Shown: positions 1 through 10,193 of the stretch, piece by piece
Layout of the letters: each line of letters begins with the position of its first letter
How positions within the stretch are numbered: the first letter of the stretch is position 1
Notes under the pieces: model-generated
The model's input: only the letters and a program-made list of their open reading frames with translations
Databases searched by the model: none
What the model was told of the DNA's origin: nothing
From: Arachis hypogaea
Taxonomy: Eukaryota > Streptophyta > Magnoliopsida > Fabales > Fabaceae
Direction: 5' to 3'
Assembly (NCBI RefSeq): GCF_003086295.3
Contig: NC_092044.1
Coordinates: 7,094,843-7,158,842 of the forward strand
DNA length: 64,000 nucleotides
Translations under genes and position numbers: made by a program

Positions 1-840
1 TTGACACAAAAATTTCTTAATTTTGACATAGAATTTTTTGAATCCGTGATATCTTTCCCAACTAAATGAAGTGGTATTGATATTTTTTTAGTTTTAAAAC
101 ACATTTAAATGTATTTTGTTGGTTGAATGAGTTAAAATTTTGGATTTATAGTTCTTTATTTAAATATTTATTGCGTCTTTTATTGAATTGATTGTATGGT
201 ATTAAACTAATATATATGAAATTTGGTCATTCTTATGTCATTTACAATAATTTAATATATTTTTTAAATTTAAAATATATTTAAATATATTTTGTTGATT
301 AAATAAATTAAGGTTATAAATTTGTGGTCTTTTAAAAATTTTTTGTGTCAGTCACAATTAAATAATGTATTTTGTTGTTGTTAAATTAATTTCGTGATAT
401 TTAACTAAGAAGAAGAGAAAAACCAAGAAAAAATAAATCAAACAAAAAAAAGGGAAGGTAATAACAATGAGAATGACAAAGATGATGATAAAAAAAAAAC
501 ACAACAACCTACAAATGGTGTAATTTTTTTTTTCAAAAATTAGTGACGATAGGAATTATAATTCTAATCACCCAATATTTTTACCAACTGTGCATGCAAA
601 TAGAACCGTCTCATCTTCTTCATTATCTCGCTCAAACAACCTTTAATTTTCTCATGTTAATTGCACATTTACCAGCCTTTTCAAAAAGTATAAACATTAT
701 ACAAATTTCAACTCAGTAATACCTACTTTGTCCCATCACTCTTATGAATTATTTACTTAAATACAATTCCACTAAGCTAAGATTATTTTGCTGATGTTAG
801 CTCCTTCTAACACCGCCATTCTACAACCTTCGTGGATATC
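1..840. other. AT-rich 5' flank of the EIL gene
   Basis: No coding region is visible. The stretch is AT-rich with A and T runs and presumably contains the distal promoter of the gene starting at 958. I see no recognisable repeat ends. Confidence 0.5.
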
Positions 841-848
841 TATATATA
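841..848 (+). promoter_or_regulatory. Candidate TATA box of the EIL gene
   Basis: TATATATA lies 110 bases upstream of the chosen ATG, which would allow a transcription start near 870-880 and a short leader. This is inferred from position and motif only; no transcript evidence is available here. Confidence 0.35.
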
Positions 849-957
849 CGTACATAACTTTCACGAGTTCTAGCAACATAATATCATTACTCTTATTTAT
901 TCTTCTATACAGATATTTTTCACAATTTACTTGACTTCTTTTATAAAAAAAATCATC

Positions 958-2785
958 ATGGTGCTGATCCAAGAAGAAATGGATCCTCCCTATGTTCAAT
1001 TGTCCGATACAGAAGACGAGGAAATTGATGTAACCTTGACAGCAGAAGATGAAATGATAGACTATGAAGATCTGAAGAAGCGCATATGTAAAGACCGTGT
1101 CCTTCTCCAAAAGATGAAGGAGAAACTTAACATGGACGAATCTGAGAACAGAGAAGCCAAGCAAGAAGCGTCCAGGAAAAAGAAGATGTCTAGGGCACAA
1201 GACTCTGTCCTCAAATACATGATCAAGATCATGGAGGTTTGCAAAGCTCGTGGATTCGTCTATGGCATCGTCCCTGAAAAAGGTATAGAAATTAAAATAA
1301 GCATAATTAACTATTAAATTATCTAAAATTTTTAATTATGAAGTTAATTATATTTTAATTTTTATTTAACAATTAATACAAAAATAATTTTAATATTTTT
1401 CTATGTTTTTATTAAAAACTATTTTATTTATGTCATACTTCAGTCTTCACTTTGATATTAAAATATTTTAATTATAATTTATAGGTAAGCCAGTTACTGG
1501 AAGCTCGGATAGTCTACGAGAATGGTGGAAAGAAGATATTAGATTTGACCAAAATGCCCCTGCAGCAATTGCAAAGTATTTACCCTTACTTGAAAAGGGA
1601 GAATTAGATGAGTCGTCAAGCATACACCTTCTCCAAGATCTTCAAGACAAAACACTAGGATCTCTTCTTTCATCACTGATGCAACACTGTGTGCCGCCAC
1701 AAAGAAGGTATCCTTTGGATAAAGGTGTGGCCCCACCGTGGTGGCCTAATGGGTCAGAGGCATGGTGGGGTGAACAGGGCCTTTTGGCTCAAGGACACGG
1801 GCCACCACCGTACAAGAAACCCCATGATTTGAAGAAGACATGGAAAGTTTCGGTTTTGGCTTCAATTATAAAGCACATGTCTCCTGACCTGGAGAAATTG
1901 AGAAGGCTTGTGACTCAATCAAAGACCTTGCAAGATAATATGACTGCCAAAGATAGTGCTACTTGGTCCAAAGTTGTGAACAAAGAAGAAGCTTTATTGA
2001 GACTTATCAACAAGTGTCTTAAGATTTCTCCTTCTTCGTCCAGCGACGAGGAGAATAATAAGGAAGACGGTAAGGGAGAAATTGAAGTCTTTGAGTCATC
2101 CCCAATAAACTCTATTAATAATTCTGTTGATCATGTTTTGTTTGGCGGTGGCGGCAGTAGCGGCAATAGCAGCACCGGAGGCGGTGAAAAAAGAAAGTGT
2201 GATTTTGATAATAATAATAATAATAATAGTAACAACAACAATAACGATAATAACTTTGTGGACAAATTACTATATACATGTCAGAACGTAGATTGTCCAC
2301 AAAGCGATTTGTCTATGGGATTTAGAGACAAGAATTTAAGGTTGGACCACGAGTCGATGTGTGCTTTTGGCGGTACCACTCTCGATCATGAGAGAAGTAA
2401 CAGCAACAATGAGAATTCGAAGGCTTTCCATGATTACCTGTCGAGTGAGGAGAGGATGACAAGCGTTGGAGATTGGATGAACATGGAGGTAGCTAAAGCC
2501 AACAACCACAATAACAATAATAATAATTTTGGTGACACTGATTTTGGTGATATTGATATTATGAATGGAATGAAAGAGATTGCGGGTGAAGCTTTTGGTG
2601 AGGATAATTTAGGGTTGTGGCTGAATGACATTGAAGATTGTGAGTTGCTTGTGGCATTGGAGATGGGTAAAGCAAATAGCGTGATGGATTCCACTCATCA
2701 GAATAATAATCCACCATTAATAAAACATGATTATATTTCTCCACATGACGGCCTTGGCCAAGAAGCAACAACTTCATCACTTTGA
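958..2785 (+). CDS. EIN3/EIL-family transcription factor, two exons
   Basis: The gene has exon 1 at 958-1282, an intron at 1283-1484 (GT...AG, A+T-rich) and exon 2 at 1485-2785, giving 541 residues. The EIN3 DNA-binding domain runs from about residue 36 to 300. It shows the basic segment [16 protein letters not shown], the block [35 protein letters not shown] across the splice, the LREWW and PPWWP motifs, [20 protein letters not shown], and [15 protein letters not shown]. The family consists of nuclear factors; EIN3 and EIL1 drive ethylene-response genes. The C-terminal half is low-complexity, with Asn and Ser runs and an acidic end. It retains a [18 protein letters not shown] segment seen in family members. 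The start is ATG 958; the open frame reaches 931 but without an ATG. Many EIN3/EIL genes lack an intron in this domain, and the acidic N-terminus is short, so this looks like a divergent EIL4/5-type paralog. A role in ethylene response is inferred. Confidence 0.88.
2205..2250 (+). repeat. AAT/AAC codon microsatellite encoding poly-Asn
   Basis: A run of AAT and AAC triplets inside exon 2 of the EIL gene encodes a nearly pure asparagine tract of about 14 residues. It is in frame, so length changes would alter the protein without breaking it. A second short Asn run lies at 2508-2527. Confidence 0.8.
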
Positions 2786-3085
2786 GACTATACTACTACT
2801 TCGTTTAAGAGCAACAATATTTAATAATTAATTTTATATGTTTAAGAATATTGTAGTTTTTATGTATTATTAATTAATTATTAGTCTTCTCTAATATCAC
2901 ATTATCATAATAGTTATAGTATCCAAAAAATATTCATGTTATATGTAATATTGATATTTTTAAATAAAATATTATTTTATTATGGATATGATTTGTATGC
3001 ATGTGTTGATCATTAATTATTATATGTGCTTTGAAGTACTTTAAGGTTAGTAGATGATTAAATTAAATAATTTTTTAAATCTATC
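2786..3085. other. EIL 3' UTR and AT-rich 3' flank
   Basis: Bases 2786-2915 are the probable 3' UTR and match a second copy at about 33085-33215. The rest is AT-rich with possible AATAAA-type signals near 2963. No gene is seen. Confidence 0.5.
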
Positions 3086-3089
3086 TCAA

Positions 3090-3175
3090 TAACCGATAAA
3101 ACCAGTCAAACTTGGTAAAGATCAGTCTGGAGTTCGAACCCCCTTCCTCAAGGAAAATGCACAATAGTCACAATC
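3090..3175 (+). repeat. Possible tRNA-derived SINE remnant
   Basis: The segment contains GTTCGAACCCCC, which resembles a pol III box B, and a poor box A-like stretch about 30 bases upstream. It sits just left of the viral insertion. It could also be chance similarity. Confidence 0.22.
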
Positions 3176-3298
3176 ACTAGACTAACTTATTTGTTATTAT
3201 TATATGGCCTATTCTATGGTGGCTATGGCTATAATGGCTAAAGGTGGCTAAGGTTACACTTAAAAGCGTATCCTTTCGCAAAAGAAAAGCGTTACATA

Positions 3299-3775
3299 AT
3301 GGAAAAAAGTAAATTAAAAGATTTAAAAGAAGAAATAATTAATCTATCAAAATTAATAGATCAAAAATTAATGATTTTAACCAATATCAATTGTAATGAC
3401 ACTGAATTTTTAAAATCAATACAAAACGATTTTTCTCAAAATCTTAATTTTACTTTAAGTTTTATTGAAGGAATTCAAAAACCTGAAAAAACTTATATTT
3501 CACACGGAGTATCTAAAAAATGTTATCATGGAGATAATTATCCCCATCTTCATCATACTTTTAACCCACAATTAAATTCTATATTAGATATGCTTGAAGA
3601 AATATTAGTTTCTATAAAATTTCAGAAAAATAAAGAAAAAGAAGAGCCTAATATAATAAATAAATTTGAACAGATACTTGATAAACACTTCCAAAAAGAA
3701 ATTCCTAAGAAAGAAGAAGTCCAAAATAAAATTGATACAACAAATCTAAAGGTTAGACCACCTCTAAAATTATGA
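3299..3775 (+). CDS. Small coiled-coil viral ORF, virion-associated-protein candidate
   Basis: 158 residues, starting at ATG 3299. The N-terminal third is a Lys/Glu/Leu-rich heptad-like region and residues 125-150 are charged. The C-terminus is short, basic and proline-containing (VRPPLKL). In caulimoviruses the ORF just before the coat protein encodes a virion-associated protein with an N-terminal coiled coil and a C-terminal nucleic-acid-binding tail, and size and position fit that role. Its stop overlaps the coat-protein start as ATGA at 3772-3775. There is no direct sequence match that I can claim. Confidence 0.6.
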   Translation: MEKSKLKDLKEEIINLSKLIDQKLMILTNINCNDTEFLKSIQNDFSQNLNFTLSFIEGIQKPEKTYISHGVSKKCYHGDNYPHLHHTFNPQLNSILDMLEEILVSIKFQKNKEKEEPNIINKFEQILDKHFQKEIPKKEEVQNKIDTTNLKVRPPLKL

Positions 3776-5143
3776 ATATTGACGAAAAATTAGAAGAAGT
3801 TACAATGCTTTTTAAACAATTAAAAATGGCTCAAGAAGATAATTCTATGGAGCAAGGTTTTCAAATTAAAGAAGAACCAGAAATTTCTGAAAGAGAAGAA
3901 TATGTCTTAGACTATTCAAGTGATGAAGAACCAGTACATCCAGTACAAGTTAAAGATGAAGCTGGAACATCTAGTAATAATAATCAAACCCAATTTAAAT
4001 GGAAAACAGGTTTTGAAAATTATGCCTTCAAAAAAGGTTTTATAAGCAAAAATTCGAAATATACTAAAATACCATCTAAATACGTTCCTAAAATTCAAGA
4101 ACTAGAAGGAGAAAAAATGCTTGATCTAGATTGCAAAAAGAACGAAAAAGAAATTTTCGAAGATTGGATGAACTCTTTTTTATTAGAAGCTTATACAAAC
4201 CCAAAATTAAATGAATTATCTGAAATGGATATGTGGAACTTCATAGGTTTCCACACTAAAGGAACCATAAGAAATTATATGTTATCAATAGATAATAAAA
4301 TAATAGAAGAATTAGCAGAAAAAACAACAGCTTATGATAGAATAGCACACATAATGAGAGTTCTATACAAAGAATTTTTTGGAAAAAATGTCATAAATCA
4401 TAGAAAAGAAATTTCTGAAAAAGAGTATTTAGAGGCAAAAAATCATTTGGCCAATATTCAGATATTCGATCTTTGCTATATAGAATCCTATATCTGTGAA
4501 TATAGAATATATTATTATAAATTAAAAGAAGAAGATAAAAATCATTATCTTAGCATGTATATCACAAAACTTCCATACCCTGCTAATGAAATTATTATGG
4601 GAAGGTTTATTAGAGAAATAAATAATAAAACAATTGAAAATAATTTTGGTGGAGCAACATTTGCTATAAGAGAGGAAATAAAAGAACGCTGTATGCAAGA
4701 AGCTACTCAAAAAAGATTTAATAATATAATTAGAATTTGTTGTCAAGATAACGAAGAAATTCCTCAAAATTATGGTTCTAATAAAAATATTCGGAAATAC
4801 CATCCTTATAAAAATATCCAAAAAAAAAGAAAATATCACTTTAGAAAAAGAAAATATTATCCAAATTGGAGAAAAAAGAGATATTTTAGGGAAAGAAGTA
4901 TCAATAAAAAACAAAAGAACTATTGCCCAAATAAAAAAAAACTGTAAATGTTGGTATTGTCAAGAAGAAGGACATTATGCAAATGAATGTCCAAAAAAGA
5001 AGGACAAAAAAGACCTAACTAAATAACTGGAAGTCGCAAAAACTTGTTTTATGGAACCTCTAGAAGAATCTGATAATGAACTAAAATATATTTTCGAATA
5101 TGTCTCAGAAACAGACTCAGAGACAAACTCAGGAACTGAGTAA
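3772..5143 (+). pseudogene. Viral coat protein gene, 3' end broken twice
   Basis: The frame from ATG 3772 is open for 391 codons to 4947. It has an acidic N-terminus (about residues 30-65), a conserved central core (about 120-330) and a Lys/Arg-rich stretch (about 340-390). The zinc knuckle expected next (CWYCQEEGHYANEC, C-x2-C-x4-H-x4-C) lies in another frame at about 4945-5000. The shift falls in the nine-A run 4933-4941. That second frame then meets TAA at 5024-5026. An acidic, Ser/Asp/Glu-rich tail typical of caulimovirus coat proteins lies downstream in the same frame, ending at 5141-5143 and overlapping the start of pol. The core could still be translated, but knuckle and tail would be lost. 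The A-run could be an assembly error; the ochre codon is less easily explained that way. Confidence 0.82.
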
Positions 5144-7103
5144 TAGCGCTACGTTTATTACTGTAAAAATTACAGAAAAATTTATTAATGCCTTCATAGA
5201 CACAGGGGCAACAAAATGTTTTGCAAGTTCAAATATAAGACTTAACTGGAAAAAGTTAGAAAATCCGCTAAGAATTAGAATAGCCGATAAATCTATACAC
5301 AAAATTAATTTTAAAGCAGAAATGATTGAAGTCTTCATTCAAAATTACAGATTCATCGTTCCATCTATATATAAATTAGAATCTGGAATAGATTTAATTA
5401 TAGGAAATAATTTCCTAAAACTATATCACCCTTTTATCCAAGAATTAACATATATAGTTCTAAAAGCCCCATATGATTCCTCCTTAAATCAAAAGGCAAA
5501 ATTAATAAGAATCCCAACTACTACTATAAACGAAATTTTAAAATTCAAAATATTTTCAATTCTAGAAGAATGTTATTTGAACTTATATTTCCAGATAAAA
5601 ACTCCAAAAAATGATCTTGAGATTAAAATAGAAGAACTTTTAAATGAAGTTTGTGCTGAAAATCCTTTAGATATTAAAAATACAAACAAAGAATTAATAA
5701 GTATTAAACTAAAAGTTCCTACAAGGGAAATAAATGTTCCAAATAGAATTCCCTATTCAGCTAGAGATAAAGAAGAATTTTCATCTGAATGTAAGGATCT
5801 TTTGGATAAAGGAATTATAAGACTAAGTAAAAGCCCTCATGCGGCCCCAGCCTTCTATGTTGAAAACAATAACGAAATTAAAAGAGGAAAACGAAGAATG
5901 GTTATTAATTACAAAAAAATGAATGAAGCAACTATAGGTGATGCTCATAAGCTCCCAAGAAAGGATTCCATTCTAGAAAAAGTCAAAGGAGCAACTTGGT
6001 TTTCATCACTCGATGCAAAATCAGGATATTGGCAACTTCGTTTAGACGAAGAAACAAAGAAATTAACTGCCTTTACTTGTCCAACAAAGGATTCAACAGG
6101 AGTATTACTCTACGAATGGAATGTCTTACCATTTGGACTAAAACAAGCTCCAGGTATTTATCAAAGATTTATGGAAGAAAATCTAAAAGATTTAAATGAA
6201 TTTGTTCTAGTTTACATTGATGATATACTAATTTTTACAAAACAAGATAAAGAGGATCATCTTCAAAAATTACTAATTATCTTAGAAAGATGTAAGGAAA
6301 AAGGTTTAGTCCTTAGTAAAAAGAAAGCTAAGCTAGCAAAACAAGAAATAGAATTTCTTGGATTAATTCTATCTACTGAAGGGAAGTTAAAACTTCAACC
6401 AAATGTATTAGAAAAAGTAGATTTATTTCCTGATAAAATGGAAGACAGAAAGCAATTACAAAGATTTTTAGGATGCATAAATTATATATCTGATCAAGGA
6501 TTTTTAAAGAATATAACAGATTATACTAAAAACTTATTTTCAAAAATAAGTATAAAAAAGATTTGGAAATGGGAAGAAAAGGATAGCCTGCAGATTCAAA
6601 AAATTAAAGAACTTTGTAAAAATCTTCCAGAACTTTATATTCCAGAAGAAGATGACTATTTAATAGTAGAAACAGATGCTTCAGACAAGACCTGGTCAGG
6701 CTGTCTAAAAGCTAAAAAAGCTGAAAAAAGCTTGAACAAAGAAAAAGAATCACTAGATTCTAAACATTCCTCAAAGGAACTACTATGCAGATATATTTCT
6801 GGAACATTTACACCAACAGAACAGAGGTATACTACCCATGAAAAAGAAACTCTAGCAGCAATAAAAACTATTAAGAAATGGAGGATTGATTTACTTCCAA
6901 AGGAATTTACTTTACGTACAGACTCAAGTTATTTAACAGGTTTTATTAGATATAATTTACAATCTGATTATAATCAGGGTCGTCTGGTAAGATGGCAAAT
7001 GTTTTTATTACAATATCCGATAAAAATCGAGTACATTAAAGGAAATAAAAATATTATTGCAGATACATTGTCAAGAGAATGGAGTTCATTGTTAACACAA
7101 TGA
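5100..7103 (+). CDS. Viral polyprotein: aspartic protease, reverse transcriptase, RNase H
   Basis: 667 residues with no internal stop. The protease active site DTGATKCF is at residues 34-41. The RT domain covers about residues 190-450, with MVINYKKMN, SLDAKSGYWQL, LPFGLKQAPGIYQ and the catalytic YIDDIL at 372-377. RNase H follows from about 515, with ETDASDKTWSG, the HEKETLAA helix and a closing DTLSR. There is no integrase or chromodomain, which separates it from Ty3/gypsy elements and fits Caulimoviridae. The length is typical for the family. The ORF begins inside the coat-protein tail frame and ends 25 bases into the next ORF. All visible catalytic acidic residues are present. Confidence 0.92.
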   Translation: MSQKQTQRQTQELSNSATFITVKITEKFINAFIDTGATKCFASSNIRLNWKKLENPLRIRIADKSIHKINFKAEMIEVFIQNYRFIVPSIYKLESGIDLIIGNNFLKLYHPFIQELTYIVLKAPYDSSLNQKAKLIRIPTTTINEILKFKIFSILEECYLNLYFQIKTPKNDLEIKIEELLNEVCAENPLDIKNTNKELISIKLKVPTREINVPNRIPYSARDKEEFSSECKDLLDKGIIRLSKSPHAAPAFYVENNNEIKRGKRRMVINYKKMNEATIGDAHKLPRKDSILEKVKGATWFSSLDAKSGYWQLRLDEETKKLTAFTCPTKDSTGVLLYEWNVLPFGLKQAPGIYQRFMEENLKDLNEFVLVYIDDILIFTKQDKEDHLQKLLIILERCKEKGLVLSKKKAKLAKQEIEFLGLILSTEGKLKLQPNVLEKVDLFPDKMEDRKQLQRFLGCINYISDQGFLKNITDYTKNLFSKISIKKIWKWEEKDSLQIQKIKELCKNLPELYIPEEDDYLIVETDASDKTWSGCLKAKKAEKSLNKEKESLDSKHSSKELLCRYISGTFTPTEQRYTTHEKETLAAIKTIKKWRIDLLPKEFTLRTDSSYLTGFIRYNLQSDYNQGRLVRWQMFLLQYPIKIEYIKGNKNIIADTLSREWSSLLTQ

Positions 7104-8461
7104 ATCAAGAAATCCAGAAGCTTGAACAAGAGCTTGAAAAGTGCAATCACTGTCAGCAGCTAAGAGCTCAAATTCAATCCATCAAGAAGGCCATGGAAGC
7201 AATGAAAGTAACCCAACAAGCAACATTACCCACTTCAATACCAATGCTGACAACACCATCAGAGTTCAGCCAGCTAAGCGTGGTGGACCAGCCACAATCA
7301 AAACTAATTTTTTCTGAAAAAATCCCTGAAAATAAAACTCTGGCAGAAATAGTTAAAAAATCAACTCAGGACAAAAAATATTATGTCATCTACAATGGCC
7401 CAATGAAAGGAGTCTATGACGATTGGGCCAAAGCAGCCCCATTTACTCATCAACCCAGAACTATTCACAAGGGAGGATTCTTAACAATAGAAGAAGCAAA
7501 AGAATCCCTCAGAGAATATGAAGTGCTCCATCCAGAGCAGATTTTAAAAAGAGCAGAAAAAGCTCCAGTCCAAATCCAAAGAACAGCCCAAGCCCAAAGG
7601 ACTGGACTAATGAAAAATATTCCTACAAGAGCTGAAATAAATGACAAGAAAAGGGTCTGCAGATCAAACTGTAGAGAAACCTTAAATCTGGTCCTAAACT
7701 GGACTCTAGACAAAAGAGCAACATTGGGATATTATCCCATTAACAAAGAACAGCTAACAAAGCTGGTAATCTTCCCAGAGGCTTCACCCTCTGATACATA
7801 TCAGTTTTTCCAATACGGATTAATTGATACGATCCTAATTTTTGACAATTTAAATATCATTAAAGAATTTCCTGCAGGTTTTATAGATGCAGTGAAAAAG
7901 TTTAAAAATATGATTGATACAAGAGAACCAAGGGATATATCCCTAAAATTCACAAGTAGTCAGCCAATCTTCAATGAAGAAGGAGAATGTTTGATCCCAG
8001 CATTTCAAGTAGTTTTCATGTCAGTCTTCCCAGGAGACTTTCAACCAATTGAACAAGTTCAAGATCTATCAATTTACAGTGACGAAGGTAGATTGGCTAG
8101 CACATTGGCAAGAGTCTTCGAAAGAGCCCAAAAAATAAACAAAGAATCCAGAACAAGAATAAACTACAAAAGCAGAAACACTTTAATTGTTTCTAGTAAA
8201 AGAAACCAAATTGAATCAAGAGAAATGAGACTCCTAGTGGATTTTGAATCAGCATTTTACAACTTCTCTGGATTACTGGAAAAACTTCCTGACGGGATAA
8301 GAAGGAATCTATGCCATTTACTGAAAGACAAAGAGGACCATAGGTGCCAGCTATGCACCTCAGAAATGTCTGAAGAAAGCAACAATGCTGAAGACCCCAC
8401 CCACGTGGGAAAAGAAGAGGATGAGACATCTGAGTCATCCATCAACATTATTGTTGAATGA
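7079..8461 (+). CDS. Viral transactivator/viroplasmin (inclusion-body protein)
   Basis: 460 residues, starting at ATG 7079 inside pol; a second ATG lies at 7100. An N-terminal Gln/Lys-rich coiled coil contains CNHCQQL. The viroplasmin-type motif YYVIYNGPMKGVYDDW is at about residues 101-116, followed by a Gly-Gly and EEA segment. The C-terminal region has a CHLLKDKEDHRCQLC Cys/His cluster near residues 420-434 and an acidic tail. Proteins of this family let caulimovirus polycistronic RNA be re-initiated and build the cytoplasmic inclusion bodies. The frame is uninterrupted, and its stop codon is part of the palindrome that opens the promoter. Confidence 0.85.
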   Translation: MEFIVNTMNQEIQKLEQELEKCNHCQQLRAQIQSIKKAMEAMKVTQQATLPTSIPMLTTPSEFSQLSVVDQPQSKLIFSEKIPENKTLAEIVKKSTQDKKYYVIYNGPMKGVYDDWAKAAPFTHQPRTIHKGGFLTIEEAKESLREYEVLHPEQILKRAEKAPVQIQRTAQAQRTGLMKNIPTRAEINDKKRVCRSNCRETLNLVLNWTLDKRATLGYYPINKEQLTKLVIFPEASPSDTYQFFQYGLIDTILIFDNLNIIKEFPAGFIDAVKKFKNMIDTREPRDISLKFTSSQPIFNEEGECLIPAFQVVFMSVFPGDFQPIEQVQDLSIYSDEGRLASTLARVFERAQKINKESRTRINYKSRNTLIVSSKRNQIESREMRLLVDFESAFYNFSGLLEKLPDGIRRNLCHLLKDKEDHRCQLCTSEMSEESNNAEDPTHVGKEEDETSESSINIIVE

Positions 8462-8590
8462 CGTAAGAGCTTACGTCACAGAAGCACCAATAATGTAGTT
8501 GGTGCAAACTAAGTGCTCAGTGATGCATGCAATGACGTCACAAGAAGGGTAAGGATGGGATTTGTCCATCAAACCCAACCATTATAAATA
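8459..8590 (+). promoter_or_regulatory. 35S-like viral promoter: as-1-like palindrome, CRE-like site, TATA box
   Basis: TGACGTAAG-AG-CTTACGTCA at 8459-8478 is a perfect inverted repeat with 9-base arms and resembles the TGACG pair of the CaMV as-1 element bound by TGA bZIP factors. TGACGTCA at 8533-8540 is a further full bZIP palindrome. TATAAATA at 8583-8590 would place transcription start near 8615. The position, between the transactivator and movement genes, is that of the 35S promoter in caulimoviruses. Confidence 0.8.
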
Positions 8591-8721
8591 GATTGCTAAG
8601 TCATTTGAAAGAGGCATCAGAAATCAGAAAGCAGGAAGCTTAGAGTACTCACAGGCCAGGAGGGCAAAGAGGAAGTAGCTGAGGCGATTCTGGAGTCTGA
8701 TCAACTAGAAAAATCATTTTA

Positions 8722-8797
8722 AAAAACTCCCCTCTGGAGTTAATTTGTAAAAACTCCCCTCTGGAGAAATACCTATTGTAAAATAGCATTAAATAAA
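8722..8797 (+). terminator. Viral leader direct repeat and poly(A) signal
   Basis: An 18-base direct repeat (AAAAACTCCCCTCTGGAG) occurs at 8722-8739 and 8749-8766. AATAAA follows at 8792-8797, about 180 bases after the predicted start. In this family the poly(A) signal lies shortly downstream of the start and is used only on the second pass, giving terminal redundancy. Confidence 0.65.
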
Positions 8798-8845
8798 AGT
8801 TCATCTCCAGAAAGGTACATTCTTATCTTAATTTTCTTTTTTTTT

Positions 8846-9757
8846 ATGAATTATTTAGAAGATTTGGAAATAACTGAAGAATCTGATTATTACAAAATAA
8901 CTGCTTTACTTGATAATGAAAAACAAGCTATTTTAAAATCAGAACTAGATCTCAAAGCAAATGAGAATTTTAAACAGAGCTTTTTAAAAGAAATTTTTAA
9001 TAGAAAAAACATAATATATTATGGAAAAATGCAGTTTGAAGCACCTGTAAAAATAGAATCTGCTAATGGAGAACTTGAAATAGCTCTAATAGATGAAGAA
9101 CAAATAAACGAACAAATAAAGAAAATTAAAGATCAACAAAAAAGATCTAAGATTGGATGGATTCATATTAGTACTATCCAAGTTTTAGTAAAATCAACAT
9201 ATATGAAAGGAATTAATTCACCAATAAGTTTAGCAATTTGTGATAAAAGAATTATTGATCCCACAGATCAAATAATTGAAATTATTCATGGAAATTTGGC
9301 AAATGTAAATGTTAAATTTAATACCCATATTGGATATGCTATCCCCTTATCAACAAAGAATTTTGATAGATCCATAAGCTTAGCCTATAAGTTTCATAGA
9401 CAAAGTTTAATGGAACAAAACGACGAACCTTTTTCAATTACATATGCAATAAACTATGCATTAACCAATAGTCATCATAGTATAGAATTTAAAAACAAAG
9501 AAGGAATTTATATTGATGATTTATTCCAAAAGGTTGTTAAAACTGAAACACCAAAACGCAAGCCTATTGAAAAACCAGTTTTATTATTAAGAGAACCATC
9601 AAGAAAATCGTATTCCTCTAGTTTTAGAATAAGAGAATCTAAAATCAATAGTCCTTTAAGTCTATCCCATTTAAAAAATGATGACAAAGATTCTGAAGTA
9701 AGAGAATTAACAAAAAAGATTGAAACTTTAAATGAAACTTTAAAAAACAAGCTATGA
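8846..9757 (+). CDS. Viral movement protein (30K superfamily)
   Basis: 303 residues from ATG 8846. The core IGWIHISTIQVLVKSTY, followed by GINSPISLAICDKRI and a later LANVNVKFNTHIGYAI stretch, is typical of caulimovirus movement proteins, which form tubules through plasmodesmata. The C-terminus after about residue 235 is basic and Ser-rich, then a short coiled coil. It is the first ORF after the 35S-like leader. The frame is intact, and its stop overlaps the next start as ATGA at 9754-9757. Confidence 0.85.
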   Translation: MNYLEDLEITEESDYYKITALLDNEKQAILKSELDLKANENFKQSFLKEIFNRKNIIYYGKMQFEAPVKIESANGELEIALIDEEQINEQIKKIKDQQKRSKIGWIHISTIQVLVKSTYMKGINSPISLAICDKRIIDPTDQIIEIIHGNLANVNVKFNTHIGYAIPLSTKNFDRSISLAYKFHRQSLMEQNDEPFSITYAINYALTNSHHSIEFKNKEGIYIDDLFQKVVKTETPKRKPIEKPVLLLREPSRKSYSSSFRIRESKINSPLSLSHLKNDDKDSEVRELTKKIETLNETLKNKL

Positions 9758-9990
9758 CAATAAATAAAGAAGAAATATATGTGTCTTATCAAAATAAGAA
9801 ACAAGAACTCTTTGAAAGAGAAAATCATTTAACATATTTAAGGTTTTCTGAAATAAATCAAAGAGCTTTCGAAGTTCTAGTATTACTTTATAATAATCTG
9901 AAAAAAGAAGTCGAAAATCTGGAAAGAATAATAGAATCTTTAGAAAATAACAATGAAACTATGGCAGAAGATGCAGAAATTTTAATATGA
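9754..9990 (+). CDS. Small viral ORF after the movement gene (78 aa)
   Basis: 78 residues, Glu/Lys/Asn-rich, with helix-forming heptads in the second half. I do not recognise it. It overlaps the movement gene upstream and the next ORF downstream by four bases each (ATGA), a layout that supports real translation. Soymoviruses carry small ORFs of unclear function in this interval. Confidence 0.55.
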   Translation: MTINKEEIYVSYQNKKQELFERENHLTYLRFSEINQRAFEVLVLLYNNLKKEVENLERIIESLENNNETMAEDAEILI

Positions 9991-10193
9991 AAGATTTTCA
10001 AAAAAGTCTTATCTCTTTAAAAACAATTAAAAGAAATATGAAAACAAGAATAATGGCTATAGCCATGAAAATAAAAAATTTGACAACTGAATCTTCAGAT
10101 TTAGAAGCAGAAATCAAAAGGGTAAATAAAAAGATAATTAAAATAAGAAAATTAATACAACGTTTTAAAACTAAAAAATCAATCAAAATCTAA
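9987..10193 (+). CDS. Small basic viral ORF (68 aa)
   Basis: 68 residues, strongly basic (Lys/Arg about one third), predicted helical. No family is recognised. The reading frame opening at 10175 continues in similar charged, helical style, so a frameshift near 10172-10193 may have split one longer ORF into two. Confidence 0.45.
   Translation: MKDFQKSLISLKTIKRNMKTRIMAIAMKIKNLTTESSDLEAEIKRVNKKIIKIRKLIQRFKTKKSIKI

Noticed and set aside
4522..4914. 130-codon antisense ORF under the viral coat gene
   Set aside because: Phe/Ile-rich shadow of A-rich coding sequence on the other strand.
5996..6199. 67-codon ORF in another frame inside viral pol
   Set aside because: Shadow frame of the RT domain.
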